Assembly (NCBI GenBank): GCA_009746045.1
Contig: RPFO01000333.1
Coordinates: 393,043 to 457,042, forward strand
DNA from: Mesostigma viride
Lineage: Eukaryota > Streptophyta > Mesostigmatophyceae > Mesostigmatales > Mesostigmataceae
Direction of reading: 5' to 3'
Length of the DNA stretch: 64,000 bases
Shown: piece after piece, positions 1 through 11,149 of the stretch
Layout: each line of letters begins with the position of its first letter
Position numbering within the stretch: position 1 is the first letter of the stretch
Notes under the pieces: generated by a model
What the model saw: only the letters and a program-made list of their open reading frames with translations
What the model was told of the DNA's origin: nothing
Database searches by the model: none
Translations under genes and position numbers: made by a program

Positions 1-3000
1 TGGCTCGCGACCTGTTCGGTGACCGGGCTAGCCACCTTGCTGGCAGCGGTAGCCAGGGGTGATGGCGCTCGAGCGGGCGCCAGCTCACATTCGGGCTCAT
101 GTTCGGGCTCTGCTTCGGGGTCGTGTTCGGGCTTGTGTTCGGGCTCGTCTTCGGGCTCGGATTCAGGCGTGGGCGTTCGGGACAGCCTGCGCATTTTTTC
201 TTGCAGCCGCAACAAACCGACGTTCACCTCGGGGGGGCTGCCTGCCCCTTCCCCCGGCTGCCCCTGGTCACCCGGCAACTCCCACTCCATGCCCTCTCCA
301 GCGCGCCCCCTTCCCTCATCGTCCTCTGGAGACTTGCAGACGCTGCCCTCATCGCCCTCGTCGCCCTCCCCCAACGCATCCCTCCCCTCGCCCGCAGCTA
401 CGGCCGTGCTGCCATCGTGCGCAGCCGTCACCCCTGCGGTGGCGTCCCCACCCATAGGTGCTGACATGGGTGCTGCGCTGTCTCCTGCCACGCGCCCGTC
501 TGGCCCCTCCGCCTCGTGGCCCGCACCCGCGGGGGCCCTCCCCTCAGCAACGGGCACGATAGGGGGCGGAAGGTGCCCTGTGCCCTGGCGGACCATGGCG
601 CCAGTGGGGGCCTGCGGCGGTGGGGCCACAGGCTCTGCCCCGCCATCCGGCACAGGGGGAGCAGCAGGGGTGGGGCTGCTGGCACGCGGGTCCTCCACTC
701 TAGGGGCCGACGGCTGGGCAGAACCGCCATCCGGCACAGGGGGAGCAGCAGGGGTGGGGCTTCTGGCACGCGGGTCCTCCACTCTAGGGGCCGACGGCTG
801 GGCAGAACCGCCATCCGGCACAGGGGGAGCAGCAGGGGTGGGGCTTCTGGCACGCGGGTCCTCCGCTTTAGGGGCCGACGGCTGGGCAGAACTGCCATCC
901 GGCACAGGGGGAGCAGCAGGGGTGGGGCTGCTGGCACGCGGGTCCTCCACTCTAGGGGCCGACGGCTGGGCAGAACCGCCATCCGGCACAGGGGGAGCAG
1001 CAGGGGTGGGGCTTCTGGCACGCGGGTCCTCCACTCTAGGGGCCGACGGCTGGGCAGAACCGCCATCCGGCACAGGGGGAGCAGCAGGGGTGGGGCTTCT
1101 GGCACGCGGATCCTCCACTCTAGGGGCCGACGACTGGGCAGAACCGCCATCCGGCACAGGGGGAGCAGCAGGGGTGGGGCTGCTGGCACGCGGGTCCTCC
1201 ACTCTAGGGGCCGACGGCTGGGCAGAACCGCCATCCGGCACAGGGGGAGCAGCAGGGGTGGGGCTGCTGGCACGCGGCTCCGCTTTGGGGGCCGACTGCT
1301 GGGCAGCCGTGCCCCCAGCAGAGCTCTCGTCCTCTGCACTTGTCTTTTCATTGCCAGCGCTCATGCCCTCTGCACGCGTCATGCCCTCTGCACTGGTCTT
1401 GTCCTTGCCACCACTCATGCTATCCGCATTCCTCTCAGGCACCAAGCTTGCTGCCTGCACCGCACCACCCTGCACCACAACCCCCTGTTCTCCCCCCTCC
1501 TTGCGCCCCAGCGAGCCCTCTTGCCCACCAGTGGCCACGCTGGGAGGTGCTTCTGTGCTGCCTCCACGCACACTGGAGGCAGCGCTAGGGGTAGTGCCGG
1601 CCTCGACTTGTGAGGTTGCGGATGCCAGCACGTGGGACGCAGCAGGGGGGGATGATGGTGCTGCCACCGGCTGCTGCCCTCCCCCCGCGCTGCTGTCTGC
1701 CACCACCGCCTCCACCTCCATGGGCTGGGTCCCGCTTCCTTCGTCGGTTGGCCTTGGCCCCAAACATGACGGGGGGGCAACCAGCGCGGGCACGCGTCGA
1801 CTCTCCTCGAAGAGACGCGAGAGGTCGTCCAGGAACTGGGGGGGGGGCGTTTGTGTGTGTGTGTGGGGGGGGGGGACACAGGAGCATAGCGTGAGAGAGG
1901 CATACAATGAGACTCACTGTGAAGTGAACGGCACGACAGTGCGCCAAGGTCACATGCCAGGTGGCGTACGCACAGGGAGCATGAATGGCACCGAGAACCC
2001 GAAGCCAAGGATCTCCAACATCATGACAGCACCCACGCAACAAATGCATCGTCGGATCCCCAACGCACAAAATCGGCAGCGTCGGATCCACCACACAACG
2101 GTGGCGTCGGATTTGTGGCGCATCATCGGCAGCCGCGTGATGGCTTCCGGCGCAACCGAAGAGAGCCGACCACGCGTCGTGGCAGGGTGGCGGGGTGGTG
2201 ATGTGGCGGGGTGGCGGGGTGGCGGTGGGAGACACACAACCACGTTGGGCATGCCACCACCTTGGACGACAGCGAAGGAGCCGGAGCCCACATACATCGG
2301 CAGAGGTGCACTTACTGGCATCTCCGTGGTGATGGCGAATTGCAGCGTGAGCTGGTGACGTATCATGGGCCACAACTCCACGATGGCTGCCTTGGCTGCG
2401 CCCTCATCCAAGCCGAGCTGCCCCCTGGTAACGCATGGCGCACAAGCGTCGTGGCAGTATAGCAATTGTGAAGGCGGGTTGGTAGCACAAGGTGACAGTT
2501 GCTGGCACACCGTGCACGATGTGAGATAGTGACGTGGGGGTGGGATTGCATGTGATGCGCGACGGTTCTCCAACGCCCGCCCACACAAACCACCCCACCG
2601 CGCAGGCACACCGCGAGCGGTGACTCGGCAAATGGCACGCTGCTGTGTGCCCGCCCCTGGCCCAGGCCACCGTGCCGTCATGGCCCCATGCTCCCATAGA
2701 AGGGCAGGGAGCAGTCCACCTGCGTGCAGCACGGCACCCTGCAAGGAGCAGCAGGGCGCGACAGACCGTGCGGCATGTGCGTGCACTACAGGAATAGCGC
2801 GACTCCAGGGCCACCGCCAGCACATCCACTGCACGCGCCCCGGGGGACCGCCGCTGGCTGTAGGCATGCGGGCATGTGGGCGCGTGGACACGCGGGCACG
2901 TGGGCGCGCACAACCGTCGGACTGAGGGGCGCGACGTGGTAGACGCGAGGCACATCGCAGACATGACAAGTGGTGCATTCGGTTGCAGGACTCGCGTCCC

Positions 3001-6000
3001 ATGCCCAGCCACCACTCAGGCATCACTGGTCACCGCAGCGGTTCCTCCGCCACGAGAACCATTGCACTGGTCACCGCAGCGGTTCCTCCGCCACGAGAAC
3101 CATTGCACTGGTCACCGCAGCGGTTCCTCCGCCACGAGAACCATTGCACTGGTCACCGCAGCAGTTCCTCCGCCACGAGAACCATTGCACTGGTCACCGC
3201 AGCGGTTCCTCCGCCACGAGAACCATTGCACTGGTCACCGCAGCAGTTCCTCCGCCACGAGAACCATTGCACTGGTCACCGCAGCGGTTCCTCCGCCACG
3301 AGAACCATTGCACTGGTCACCGCAGCGGTTCCTCCGCCACGAGAACCATTGCACTGGTCACCGCAGCGGTTCCTCCGCCACGAGAACCATTGCACTGGTC
3401 ACCGCAGCGGTTCCTCCGCCACGAGAACCATTGCACTGGTCACCGCAGCAGTTCCTCCGCCACGAGAACCATTGCACTGGTCACCGCAGCGGTTCCTCCG
3501 CCACGAGAACCATTGCACTGGTCACCGCAGCAGTTCCTCCGCCACGAGAACCATTGCACTGGTCACCGCAACGCTTAGCCCCCCTCACCACAGCACACCA
3601 CGCGCGAATGCCCTCCTGGCCCAACTCACCACAGCGGGGATGCCAGCAGCGCGGCCCACACTTGGTCCGCGGCTGCGCTCGGCTCGAGTCCCAGGGTGCA
3701 CATCAGGTGGGAGATGATAGCCAAGGGGCGAAGTGCAGCGTTGAAGCGTTCGGTGTACTCGCTTGAAGGCGACGCGAGACGGAGCCTGCACATCATACAA
3801 CAGCACAGCAGGGCAGGCGCATGCCACGTGGCACGCACGCGTCAAGTTGAGGGTGGTGTATCCTGGCGGGGTTAGCGGTGGAGGCGAGGCAGCGCACAAG
3901 ACGTGTGTAGGGGGCGCAGAAGCGCACGTGCCGCTTGTCGTGTGTTTTGATGAATGTGCCGCTTGTCGTGTGTTTTGATGAATGTGCCGCTAGGGGTGGA
4001 CGCGCAGCTGGGGTTGGTACCGACTGGGGTTCCAACCAACCAGGCGAGCCCAGGCAAAGTATCAACATCTCCGCCCAAGCATACTAGATCACAGGACCAT
4101 CCGACTATCCTATACGACAAGTCCAGCAGTGGTACAGACACAAACCAGCCTTCGTGATCATCGATGATGCATATAAAACATGGGTACAGTTGTGTGCGGA
4201 ACAGCCGGCGTGCGTGCCCACCCCCACCAGCCCACTCCTTATGCCACCCTCCACAACTGTAGAGCCCATTCTCATCCCTCACTAGCCCACCCTCACGCGT
4301 CCACTCCCATCCCTTGCAACACATCCGCTCACATCCCTCACAACGCATCCGCTCACATCCCTGACAACACATCCACTCCCATCCCTCGCAACGCATCCAC
4401 TCCCATCCCTCGCAACGCATCCGCTCCCATCCCTCACAACACATCCATTCCCATCCCTCGCAACGCATCCGCTCCCATCCCTCACAACACATCCATTCCC
4501 ATCCCTCGCAACGCATCCGCTCCCATCCCTCACAACACATCCATTCCCATCCCTCGCAACGCATCCACTCACATCCCTCACAACACATCCACTCCCATCC
4601 CTCGCAACGCATCCGCTCCCATCCCTCGCAACGCATCCACTCCCATCCCTCGCAACGCATCCACTCCCATCCCTCGCAACGCATCCACTCCCATCCCTCG
4701 CAACGCATCCGCTCACATCCCTCACAACACATCCATTCCCATCCCTCGCAACGCATCCGCTCCCATCCCTCGCAACGCATCCACTCCCATCCCTCACAAC
4801 GCATCCACTCCCATCCCTCGCAACGCATCCACTCCCATCCCTCGCAACGCATCCGCTCCCATCCCTCGCAACGCATCCACTCCCATCCCTCACAACGCAT
4901 CCACTCCCATCCCTCGCAACGCATCCACTCCCATCCCTCGCAACGCATCCACTCACATCCCTCACAACACATCCACTCCCATCCCTCGCAACGCATCCAC
5001 TCACATCCCTCGCAACGCATCCACTCCCATCCCTCGCAACACATCCACTCCCATCCCTCACAACGCATCCACTCCCATCCCTCACAACGCATCCGCTCAC
5101 ATCCCTCGCAACGCATCCACTCCCATCCCTCGCAACGCATCCACTCACATCCCTCGCAACGCATCCACTCACATCCCTCGCAACGCATCCGCTCCCATCC
5201 CTCGCAACGCATCCACTCCCATCCCTCATAACGCATCCACTCCCATCCCTCGCAACGCATCCACTCCCATCCCTCGCAACGCATCCACTCCCATCCCTCG
5301 CAACGCATCCACTCACATCCCTCACAACGCATTTATTCCCATCCCTCGCAACGCATCCACTCCCATCCGTCACAACGCATCCACTCCCATCCCTCACAAC
5401 GCATCCACTCCCATCCCTCGCAACGCATCCACTCCCATCCCTCGCAACGCATCCACTCCCATCCCTCGCAACACATCCACTCACATCCCTCGCAACGCAT
5501 CCATTCCCATCCCTCGCAACGCATCCACTCCCATCCCTCGCAACGCATCCACTCCCATCCCTCGCAACGCATCCACTCCCATCCCTCGCAACGCATCCAT
5601 TCCCATCCCTCGCAACGCATCCGCTCACATCCCTCGCAACGCATCCGCTCCCATCCCTCACAACACATCCACTCCCATCCCTCGCAACGCATCCGCTCCC
5701 ATCCCTCACAACACATCCACTCACATCCCTCGCAACACATCCACTCCCATCCCTCGCAACGCATCCACTCCCATCCCTCGCAACGCATCCACTCCCATCC
5801 CTCGCAACCCATCCGCTCACATCCCTCACAACACATCCATTCCCATCCCTCGCAACGCATCCACTCCCATCCCTCACAACGCATCCACTCCCATCCCTCA
5901 CAACGCATCCACTCCCATCCCTCGCAACGCATCCATTCCCATCCCTCGCAACGCATCCGCTCACATCCCTCGCAACGCATCCACTCACATCCCTCACAAC

Positions 6001-6719
6001 ACATCCACTCCCATCCCTCGCAACGCATCCACTCCCATCCCTCACAACACATCCACTCACATCCCTCGCAACACATCCACTCCCATCCCTCGCAACACAT
6101 CCACTGCCATCCCTCGCAACACATCCACTGCCATCCCTCGCAACGCATCCGCTCCCATCCCTCACAACACATCCACTCACATCCCTCGCAACACATCCAC
6201 TCACATCCCCATTGGTTCGTCCTTCCCGTGGACCATGCCGCGCGGGTGCACAGCCTTGACAAAGAAGCACGGCTGCCGGTCCCAGAACAACATGTACACT
6301 CCGAGAATGGGAACCTCAGGGGGGTCCACGAGAGACGGGTCCCTGACGCGCAGCGGAGGGGGGTTCTCCTGCGGCACGCAGGCGTCAAGGATATCCGCGA
6401 GCGCACCAGACTGTGTAACCACCGTGAAAGATGTCAGAGGGTATTTTTCGGTAGCCCAATGGTATGAGCGATGTCTGGTCAGCGATTTGTGGTCCGCGGC
6501 TGTGTTCACGCCGGCATTGCGTATCCTCCCCGCCTGCAGATACTTCTTGGCCATCCCCTTGTCCTCGTCCCACAGCCACCGCGTGCGCCGGTCCGTGAAC
6601 CAAACCGCTCCCTTATCCGGCGCTGCAGGCGCAGGGAGATCCGTTCGGTCAATCCCAGGCACGAACAGAAAGTACTTGCAATCCGCATCCTTTCTTATAA
6701 CAGAGTTTGTAACTGCCAT
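1..6719 (-). CDS. Unrecognised four-exon protein with Pro/Glu-rich repeat tail (3' end outside window)
   Basis: I do not recognise this family. Exons on the minus strand are 6719-6205, 3785-3630, 2424-2316 and 1835-<1. Donors are GTGAGT, GTGAGT and GTAAGT, acceptors are AG, and all three junctions keep phase (2, 2, 0). The ATG at 6719 (MAVTNSV...) has a purine-rich context; an in-frame ATG at 6773 is an alternative. Residues 1-260 look globular, with W/F/Y-rich segments such as GVYMLFWDRQPCFFVKAVHP, then a helical stretch (SSEYTERFNAALRPLAII) and FLDDLSRLFEESRRV. From about residue 275 the protein becomes low-complexity: roughly seven 28-residue Pro/Ala-rich repeats (VEDPRASSPTPAAPPVPDGG core, about 442-659). 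A Glu-Pro run (ESEPEDEPEHKPEHDPE) follows near the visible C-terminus. At least 871 residues are encoded. The exons are supported by phase and amino-acid composition; the function is unknown. Confidence 0.72.
641..1290 (-). repeat. In-frame coding minisatellite, 84-bp unit
   Basis: Unit starts repeat at 641, 725, 809, 893, 977, 1061, 1145 and 1229. The 84-bp period equals 28 codons, so copy-number change preserves the frame of the minus-strand exon 1835-1. Units differ by a few substitutions (for example S/R and G/D changes). The plus strand is also open through the array, but only the minus frame joins coherent sequence on both sides and meets a splice acceptor at 1836-1837. Confidence 0.85.
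3026..3572. repeat. 41-bp minisatellite in intron 2 of the unknown gene
   Basis: About 13 near-identical 41-bp units (CACCGCAGCGGTTCCTCCGC core), varying mainly at one G/A position (CAGCGG or CAGCAG). It lies between exons 3785-3630 and 2424-2316 of the minus-strand gene. 41 is not a multiple of three, so the three open plus-strand frames through it are shadows. Confidence 0.9.
4297..6208. repeat. 24-bp minisatellite beginning at the splice donor of intron 1
   Basis: About 80 units of 24 bp, read on the minus strand as GTGAGTGGATGTGTTGCGAG plus GGAT. The array begins at the first intron base after exon 6719-6205, where the exon ends GGGGAT and the intron starts GTGAGTGG. By my reading roughly twenty units keep GGGAT|GTGAG; most others have GGGAG in place of GTGAG. 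It fills most of the 2.4-kb intron 6204-3786. Confidence 0.9.
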
Positions 6720-7800
6720 GGAGACTGGATGGTTCTTATTAAGCAAGTGAGCTTGCAAATGCCTTACTGACACAAAGTAAGTAATAAGCAGTTAGTGAAA
6801 ACTCGTAGCTTGCGGCAACAAGCTTACAAATGCTGCCACAATATTCTCAATCGTGGAGACACTGGCAAATTATTTACACGCCATTCGATGAAGGAATGCC
6901 GGCTTGTGTCCCGTATCCTGTAGCCCTTACCAATGCTCATCTGGCATCCGGAAACATGCAACTACGGGCGTTACAAGGAGAGTCATTCACTGCTTGGATA
7001 CCTTGTAAGGATTTGTTTATATGCTAGAAAAGCTTGCTAGATAGCCATCTCGCTTTCTTGGCGCATCCAACTAGACCAAAATCCCCAACCGAGTCTATGC
7101 AAAGGCGATACATGATTGCTGGATCGGGCCTCCACTGTAAGTAGGACTTTAGTTAGTCAAGCAACGATCAAACTACTCCAAACGACGCAGCAACATCGTC
7201 ATAGTATTATTACCATGCCAGACATTATATACGCACTACCTGCTTTTCATTGCACCGAGCGCGCGCAGGCAGGCATGTTATAATTTGCCACATTTTGCTG
7301 GCAAACATCAATGCACCTCAGATGCACCTTTTTTTTTTTGCAGACGCCTGCACACGCGCAAACTAATAAAATAGCTTACTTTTTGGTTGTTTTTGGCAAA
7401 CGCCTGCACACGCGCAAACTAATAAAACTGATAGACAACCAAAAATCCATCGAGATGGCTATCAACTTCCCTGGCTGCTTGCATCCTCATACAATTATAA
7501 GTATGAAAGTATCTGTGAGTACGACGACGTTGTTGTTGTTGTTGTTGTTGTTGTTCCACCGCGCAACTCAACTCAACATCGGCAGCAGAGATCTGACGCA
7601 CAGGTTGTCGGTCACTAATAATTGTTGATTGTTTACCTTATCAACTGCAAAGGCTGTGGAAGTGTGGTTGACTGGTTGTTGTTGTTGTTGTTGTTGTGCT
7701 TGCGCCACCTTTACCCTTGTCAACCCGTCGCCCCTCGGGTTGGGGACAACGCCTCCACCATCCGACGGCCCCAATCCCTCGCGTCGCGTCTATGTGGTTT

Positions 7801-7888
7801 GTCGGCTACATCTGTGCGGTTTTCGGCTACATCTGTGCGGATTTCGGCTACATCTGTGCGGTTTTCGGCTACATCTGTGCGGTTCTCG
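7801..7888. repeat. Short 21-bp tandem repeat
   Basis: Four copies of GTCGGCTACATCTGTGCG-type units with a 21-bp period, with single-base changes between copies. Non-coding context. Confidence 0.8.
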
Positions 7889-8104
7889 GGTGTACCTGTC
7901 CGTCGGTCCGTTGGATTCACCCATCTGACGGTCGTAAAACGTTGGGAGAGTAAATGGGTGGGAGAGATGAGCATTCTTGTTGTTGTGTCCCACGCCGCAC
8001 ACTGTACGACTGTTGCACAGGCCTCATGACTAACGATACTCATGCGCAAATAAAGTGGGAGTTTTTACTGGTCGTTCCGTCGGATCCGGAAGTCCCCAGT
8101 TCAA

Positions 8105-8215
8105 ACCCGCGCAGGGGCTAGCGGTCCTAAGTTTTCTGCATGTTCCCATCAGCTGCTATCTACAGTGCCGTAAGCGGAACCGCCCACACACTAACGATAC
8201 TCATAACCAATTAGA
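8105..8215 (-). mobile_element. SINE-like fragment, tRNA-derived family (copy 1)
   Basis: The stretch CTAAGTTTTCTGCATGTTCC ... CATCAGCTGCTATCTACAGTGC ... GTAAGCGGAA is shared with the better-preserved copy at 25438-25590. That copy has pol III A- and B-box-like sequence. This copy has lost the B box beyond GCGGAACCGCC. Confidence 0.5.
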
Positions 8216-10490
8216 TCGCACACCAAATCTAGTTCAAGACTATAGAAGCTTGTAGAATCGTACTGCACCTATGAGTACAAAAAAGCTACGAGACAGTCTT
8301 TAATGTCCGCGAGGAGTATACCCGCGGCGGCGTAGTCCGGCGCTTTATATACCTATGGGATGCGGCTATGCGCCGCTACTGGCTGTTAGCTCAGGAACAA
8401 CACAGGGTGTGGGACCCAGGGCCCAACTATAACGACAAGCCCAGCCCGCTCCAGCTTTTTCATGATCTACTGGGCCGTAATCAGGTATCACCAGTAAGTA
8501 TGCCTCATGGCGACATTACCGTAGTGGCTCTTATATGTGTACGCTTAATTATCGTACGAGGGCTTTTAGCGATTTTTGTTACGCGTACGGGGGTTTTGGG
8601 ATTTTTTCTTAGTGCACGTAGGTATATCATAAGGGTATATCGTAGGTATATTTGGGAGGCAGTACCCTAGGGACAACATATGGAAGCCCCTCATACGTAT
8701 ATCGTAGCACCTGAGGGTGATATCTTGGGATGTACGAGGCCGGAAGGAGTTTTTTTTTCGGCCTGTACGGGGTCGATTCGTACATAATTAGGCGTACTGA
8801 TATACGAAGGCAAAATGAAAAAAGTTAAAACGTTAGCCGCCGACAATCTGGAGCGTACGATGATGGATCCAACGGCCGCGATAAACCCGCTAAGTTAGCG
8901 GCTCGGGTCGTCCGTCCAGAATACTACAAAATACTACACATAAACAACCCATCCAAAACAAGCAAACTACGGAAAACAAACGGCCTTCGGCCCCAACGGT
9001 CACAAATCCAACGGAAACGACCCGAAATCGATAAGACCACCGAAACGACGCAGCCGCAGGCCACGCCGCCGGACGAAAAACAAAGTGACGTGCTCCGCGA
9101 GCAATTTGATGGCTGGCGATGGCAGGAAACGTACGCTAGAAAATTGGGATGGGGAATGCGCAGCCATGGTTTTATACGTCAAAATTTTATGTTTGAAGAG
9201 CAAGTACGAAATTTTCTGAGCTGGAGGTGCGTCAACGGAGTGATACCTGCGTGGGAGAGGTCCGCGTCGCTATGGCGACCTGGAAATGGAATGTCGTTGT
9301 AGATTTAGGTATTGTAGTATCATGCTTAATTGCTTTACGTACTGGGTGCCTAGTAAAATCAGTTTGCTGTTCGTGGAAGGCGTGGGGTGGGGCCGACGAG
9401 TTTCTGGTGTCATCATATTGGAAAGAACGCTGGATTTTCTTGCCACGGGACGTAACTGGCGATGCCGATGGTGAGGCGTACTACCTACCGGGGTACTACC
9501 TGCTCTCTCTACCTACCGGGGTACTACCTACTCTGATGCATTTTCATGGTTGCGTTCTTTCCTTTTCACCGAATCCACCTAGTCGCAGCAAAGACATAGC
9601 GTAGCGTTGCGTTCAGTTTTATTTTCTTAGCCGTGCAGGACGCCATCTTCATGGTCCTTCGAATGTCCGTTAACGTCCGTTCGGTTGCCCAAGGATCTGT
9701 GATGCTTTTTTCTGGAATATACTGGGCTTGGAAAGCCCCTCTGGATGCTTGCCTGGTCACGGGTTTGGGGCGTCATTTACATTCATGGTGCTTTCTGCGT
9801 AAGCTGACTTGCTTCGCACGTGGATTTTCACTGGACTGAAGAGCGCGTCTGCTAGCATGTTTACGTGGTGTATAAGGTGATCAATCAACTATTTGTTTAT
9901 AGAAGGTGTGACAATAGAAGGTGTGTTATATATTTCTTCATCAAGCATGTCAAAAGTAATCTCCACTCGCTTACAACCTGAATTTTGCTTTGCTGGGCCT
10001 GCTGTGTTTGTGTCTCACTGTGCAGGCTATCCCCTTGGTTGATCAACCAGGTGCTTTTTGGTGGCAGCGGGGCCATATACTCTTCTTGGCGTTTTTCATC
10101 CATGGCATGTCAACGGCACTGAACGCATGCATGCCAGCCCCTAAACAAGAAAACACTAAGTCACCAAAGAATGGAATTCAGGGCATGGTCATGAGCAGGG
10201 TAACAGCAGCATTAATATTAAATGGGCATGATGTCAACAGGAAAACACTAATGAGTCACGTGAGGAAAGTCTTTTTATGATCTCAAACAGCCTGGACGTG
10301 CCAAATTACTTTGTGTAGTCCGCGCATTTCCGGCGCAAGTCGCCGGCCGGACCTTGTGACAGCGCCAGAATCATGATTAACATTGTATGACTTTTGTAGG
10401 TAGAAAAATGTCTGTGGAGACGCTGTGCGTCGCGCTTAAATATTTTAATATAATTTTAATGAAAAGTTTGAAATTTTTCGTAAACCTTAC

Positions 10491-10521
10491 CTAAGCTTAG
10501 CCGCTAGGCGGCTAAGCTTAG
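10491..10521. other. Perfect 14-bp inverted repeat with 3-base loop
   Basis: Arms CTAAGCTTAGCCGC (10491-10504) and GCGGCTAAGCTTAG (10508-10521) are exact reverse complements around loop TAG. It lies in AT-rich DNA about 630 bp upstream of the CCT4 start codon. Function unknown; it could be a cruciform-forming site or the core of a decayed element. Confidence 0.85.
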
Positions 10522-10604
10522 CCAACTGACATGTGCACATCGATATAGTCTCAAAAAAAAAAAAAAGAGCCACTACGGTACTCAGGTCCAATGGCTTCCC
10601 TGGT

Positions 10605-10765
10605 CTAATAACGCGCCCTATTAGCCTTTCACCTGTCACCGCCACACGTGTGTGTGCCCACCTTAATTAGGATTCGCTGATACTCATTTCCCCTCTCACC
10701 TCTTTGGTCCATAATTGGCTAATAAAAAATATACCCATTTCCCCGAAAAAAAAGCTATAATTATC
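10605..10765 (+). repeat. Dispersed repeat copy related to 23860-24187
   Basis: Shares successive blocks with 23860-24187: ACGCGCCCTA, TTCACCTGTCACC, AGGATTCGCTGA, TGGTCCAYAATTGG and ATACCCATTTCCCCGAAA. This copy lies just upstream of CCT4. It looks like the flank or internal part of an AT-rich non-autonomous element. Confidence 0.55.
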
Positions 10766-11149
10766 TAACACGTTGCAACGAGTTGCAAGAAGATTTTCTA
10801 CTGTACTTACAGTACAGAAGCGAGCACCGTTCGGATGTCACGGGTCACCTGTGGGTCACTGGGCGAGTGCTGGCAGTTGCCGCGCGAACCCGCCATTTTG
10901 CACGCAGGCGACAGAGGCGAGGAGGCAAACCACGGCACGTCTTGGAGAGCCTATTCCGTGTGCCACTGCTAAATAAGACCAGGGAAAGGAGCAGGAGCGG
11001 GCATTGGCTGTCTTGAGACGTTCCTTTGCAGGTAGGGCCGCTTTCTTCCGCTGTTACGTCGACGTGTGGCTTTCCCGCAGCATTTTAGATAGCGGATGCA
11101 GCAGTCGTAGCCTCGCACGACTTTGGTTGTAAGAACGTCGAACGCAAAA

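Larger units (their letters stand above)
6720..11149. other. Intergenic region between the divergent unknown gene and CCT4
   Basis: No convincing gene. AT-rich relative to the exons. It contains two (TTG)n runs (about 7529-7555 and 7674-7699), a 21-bp repeat at 7801-7888, a SINE-like piece at 8105-8215, a perfect hairpin at 10491-10521 and a dispersed-repeat copy at 10605-10765. Two stop-free stretches lack recognisable homology: 8274-8667 (includes REEYTRGGVVRRFIYLWDAA) and 8832-9302 (includes VLREQFDGWRWQETYARKLG). The second has no ATG until its middle. Either could be eroded transposon coding sequence. Confidence 0.5.

Noticed and set aside
19-2358. 779-residue plus-strand ORF with Gly/Ala/Ser repeats
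   Set aside because: It is the antisense shadow of the minus-strand exon 1835-1 and the 84-bp repeat. The minus frame joins coherent sequence on both sides and matches splice acceptor and phase; the plus frame does not.
2650-2960. Extra minus-strand exon of the unknown gene (VDVLAVALESRY segment)
   Set aside because: Acceptor and donor candidates exist, but inserting it is unnecessary: flanking exons 3785-3630 and 2424-2316 already join in phase.
4180-6750. 856-residue plus ORF and 662-residue minus ORF of 8-residue repeats
   Set aside because: The 24-bp unit is divisible by three, so frames stay open by construction. The region is an intron between phase-matched exons.
8274-9303. Two stop-free stretches as genes
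   Set aside because: No start, splice or homology support. Kept only as a note in the intergenic entry.
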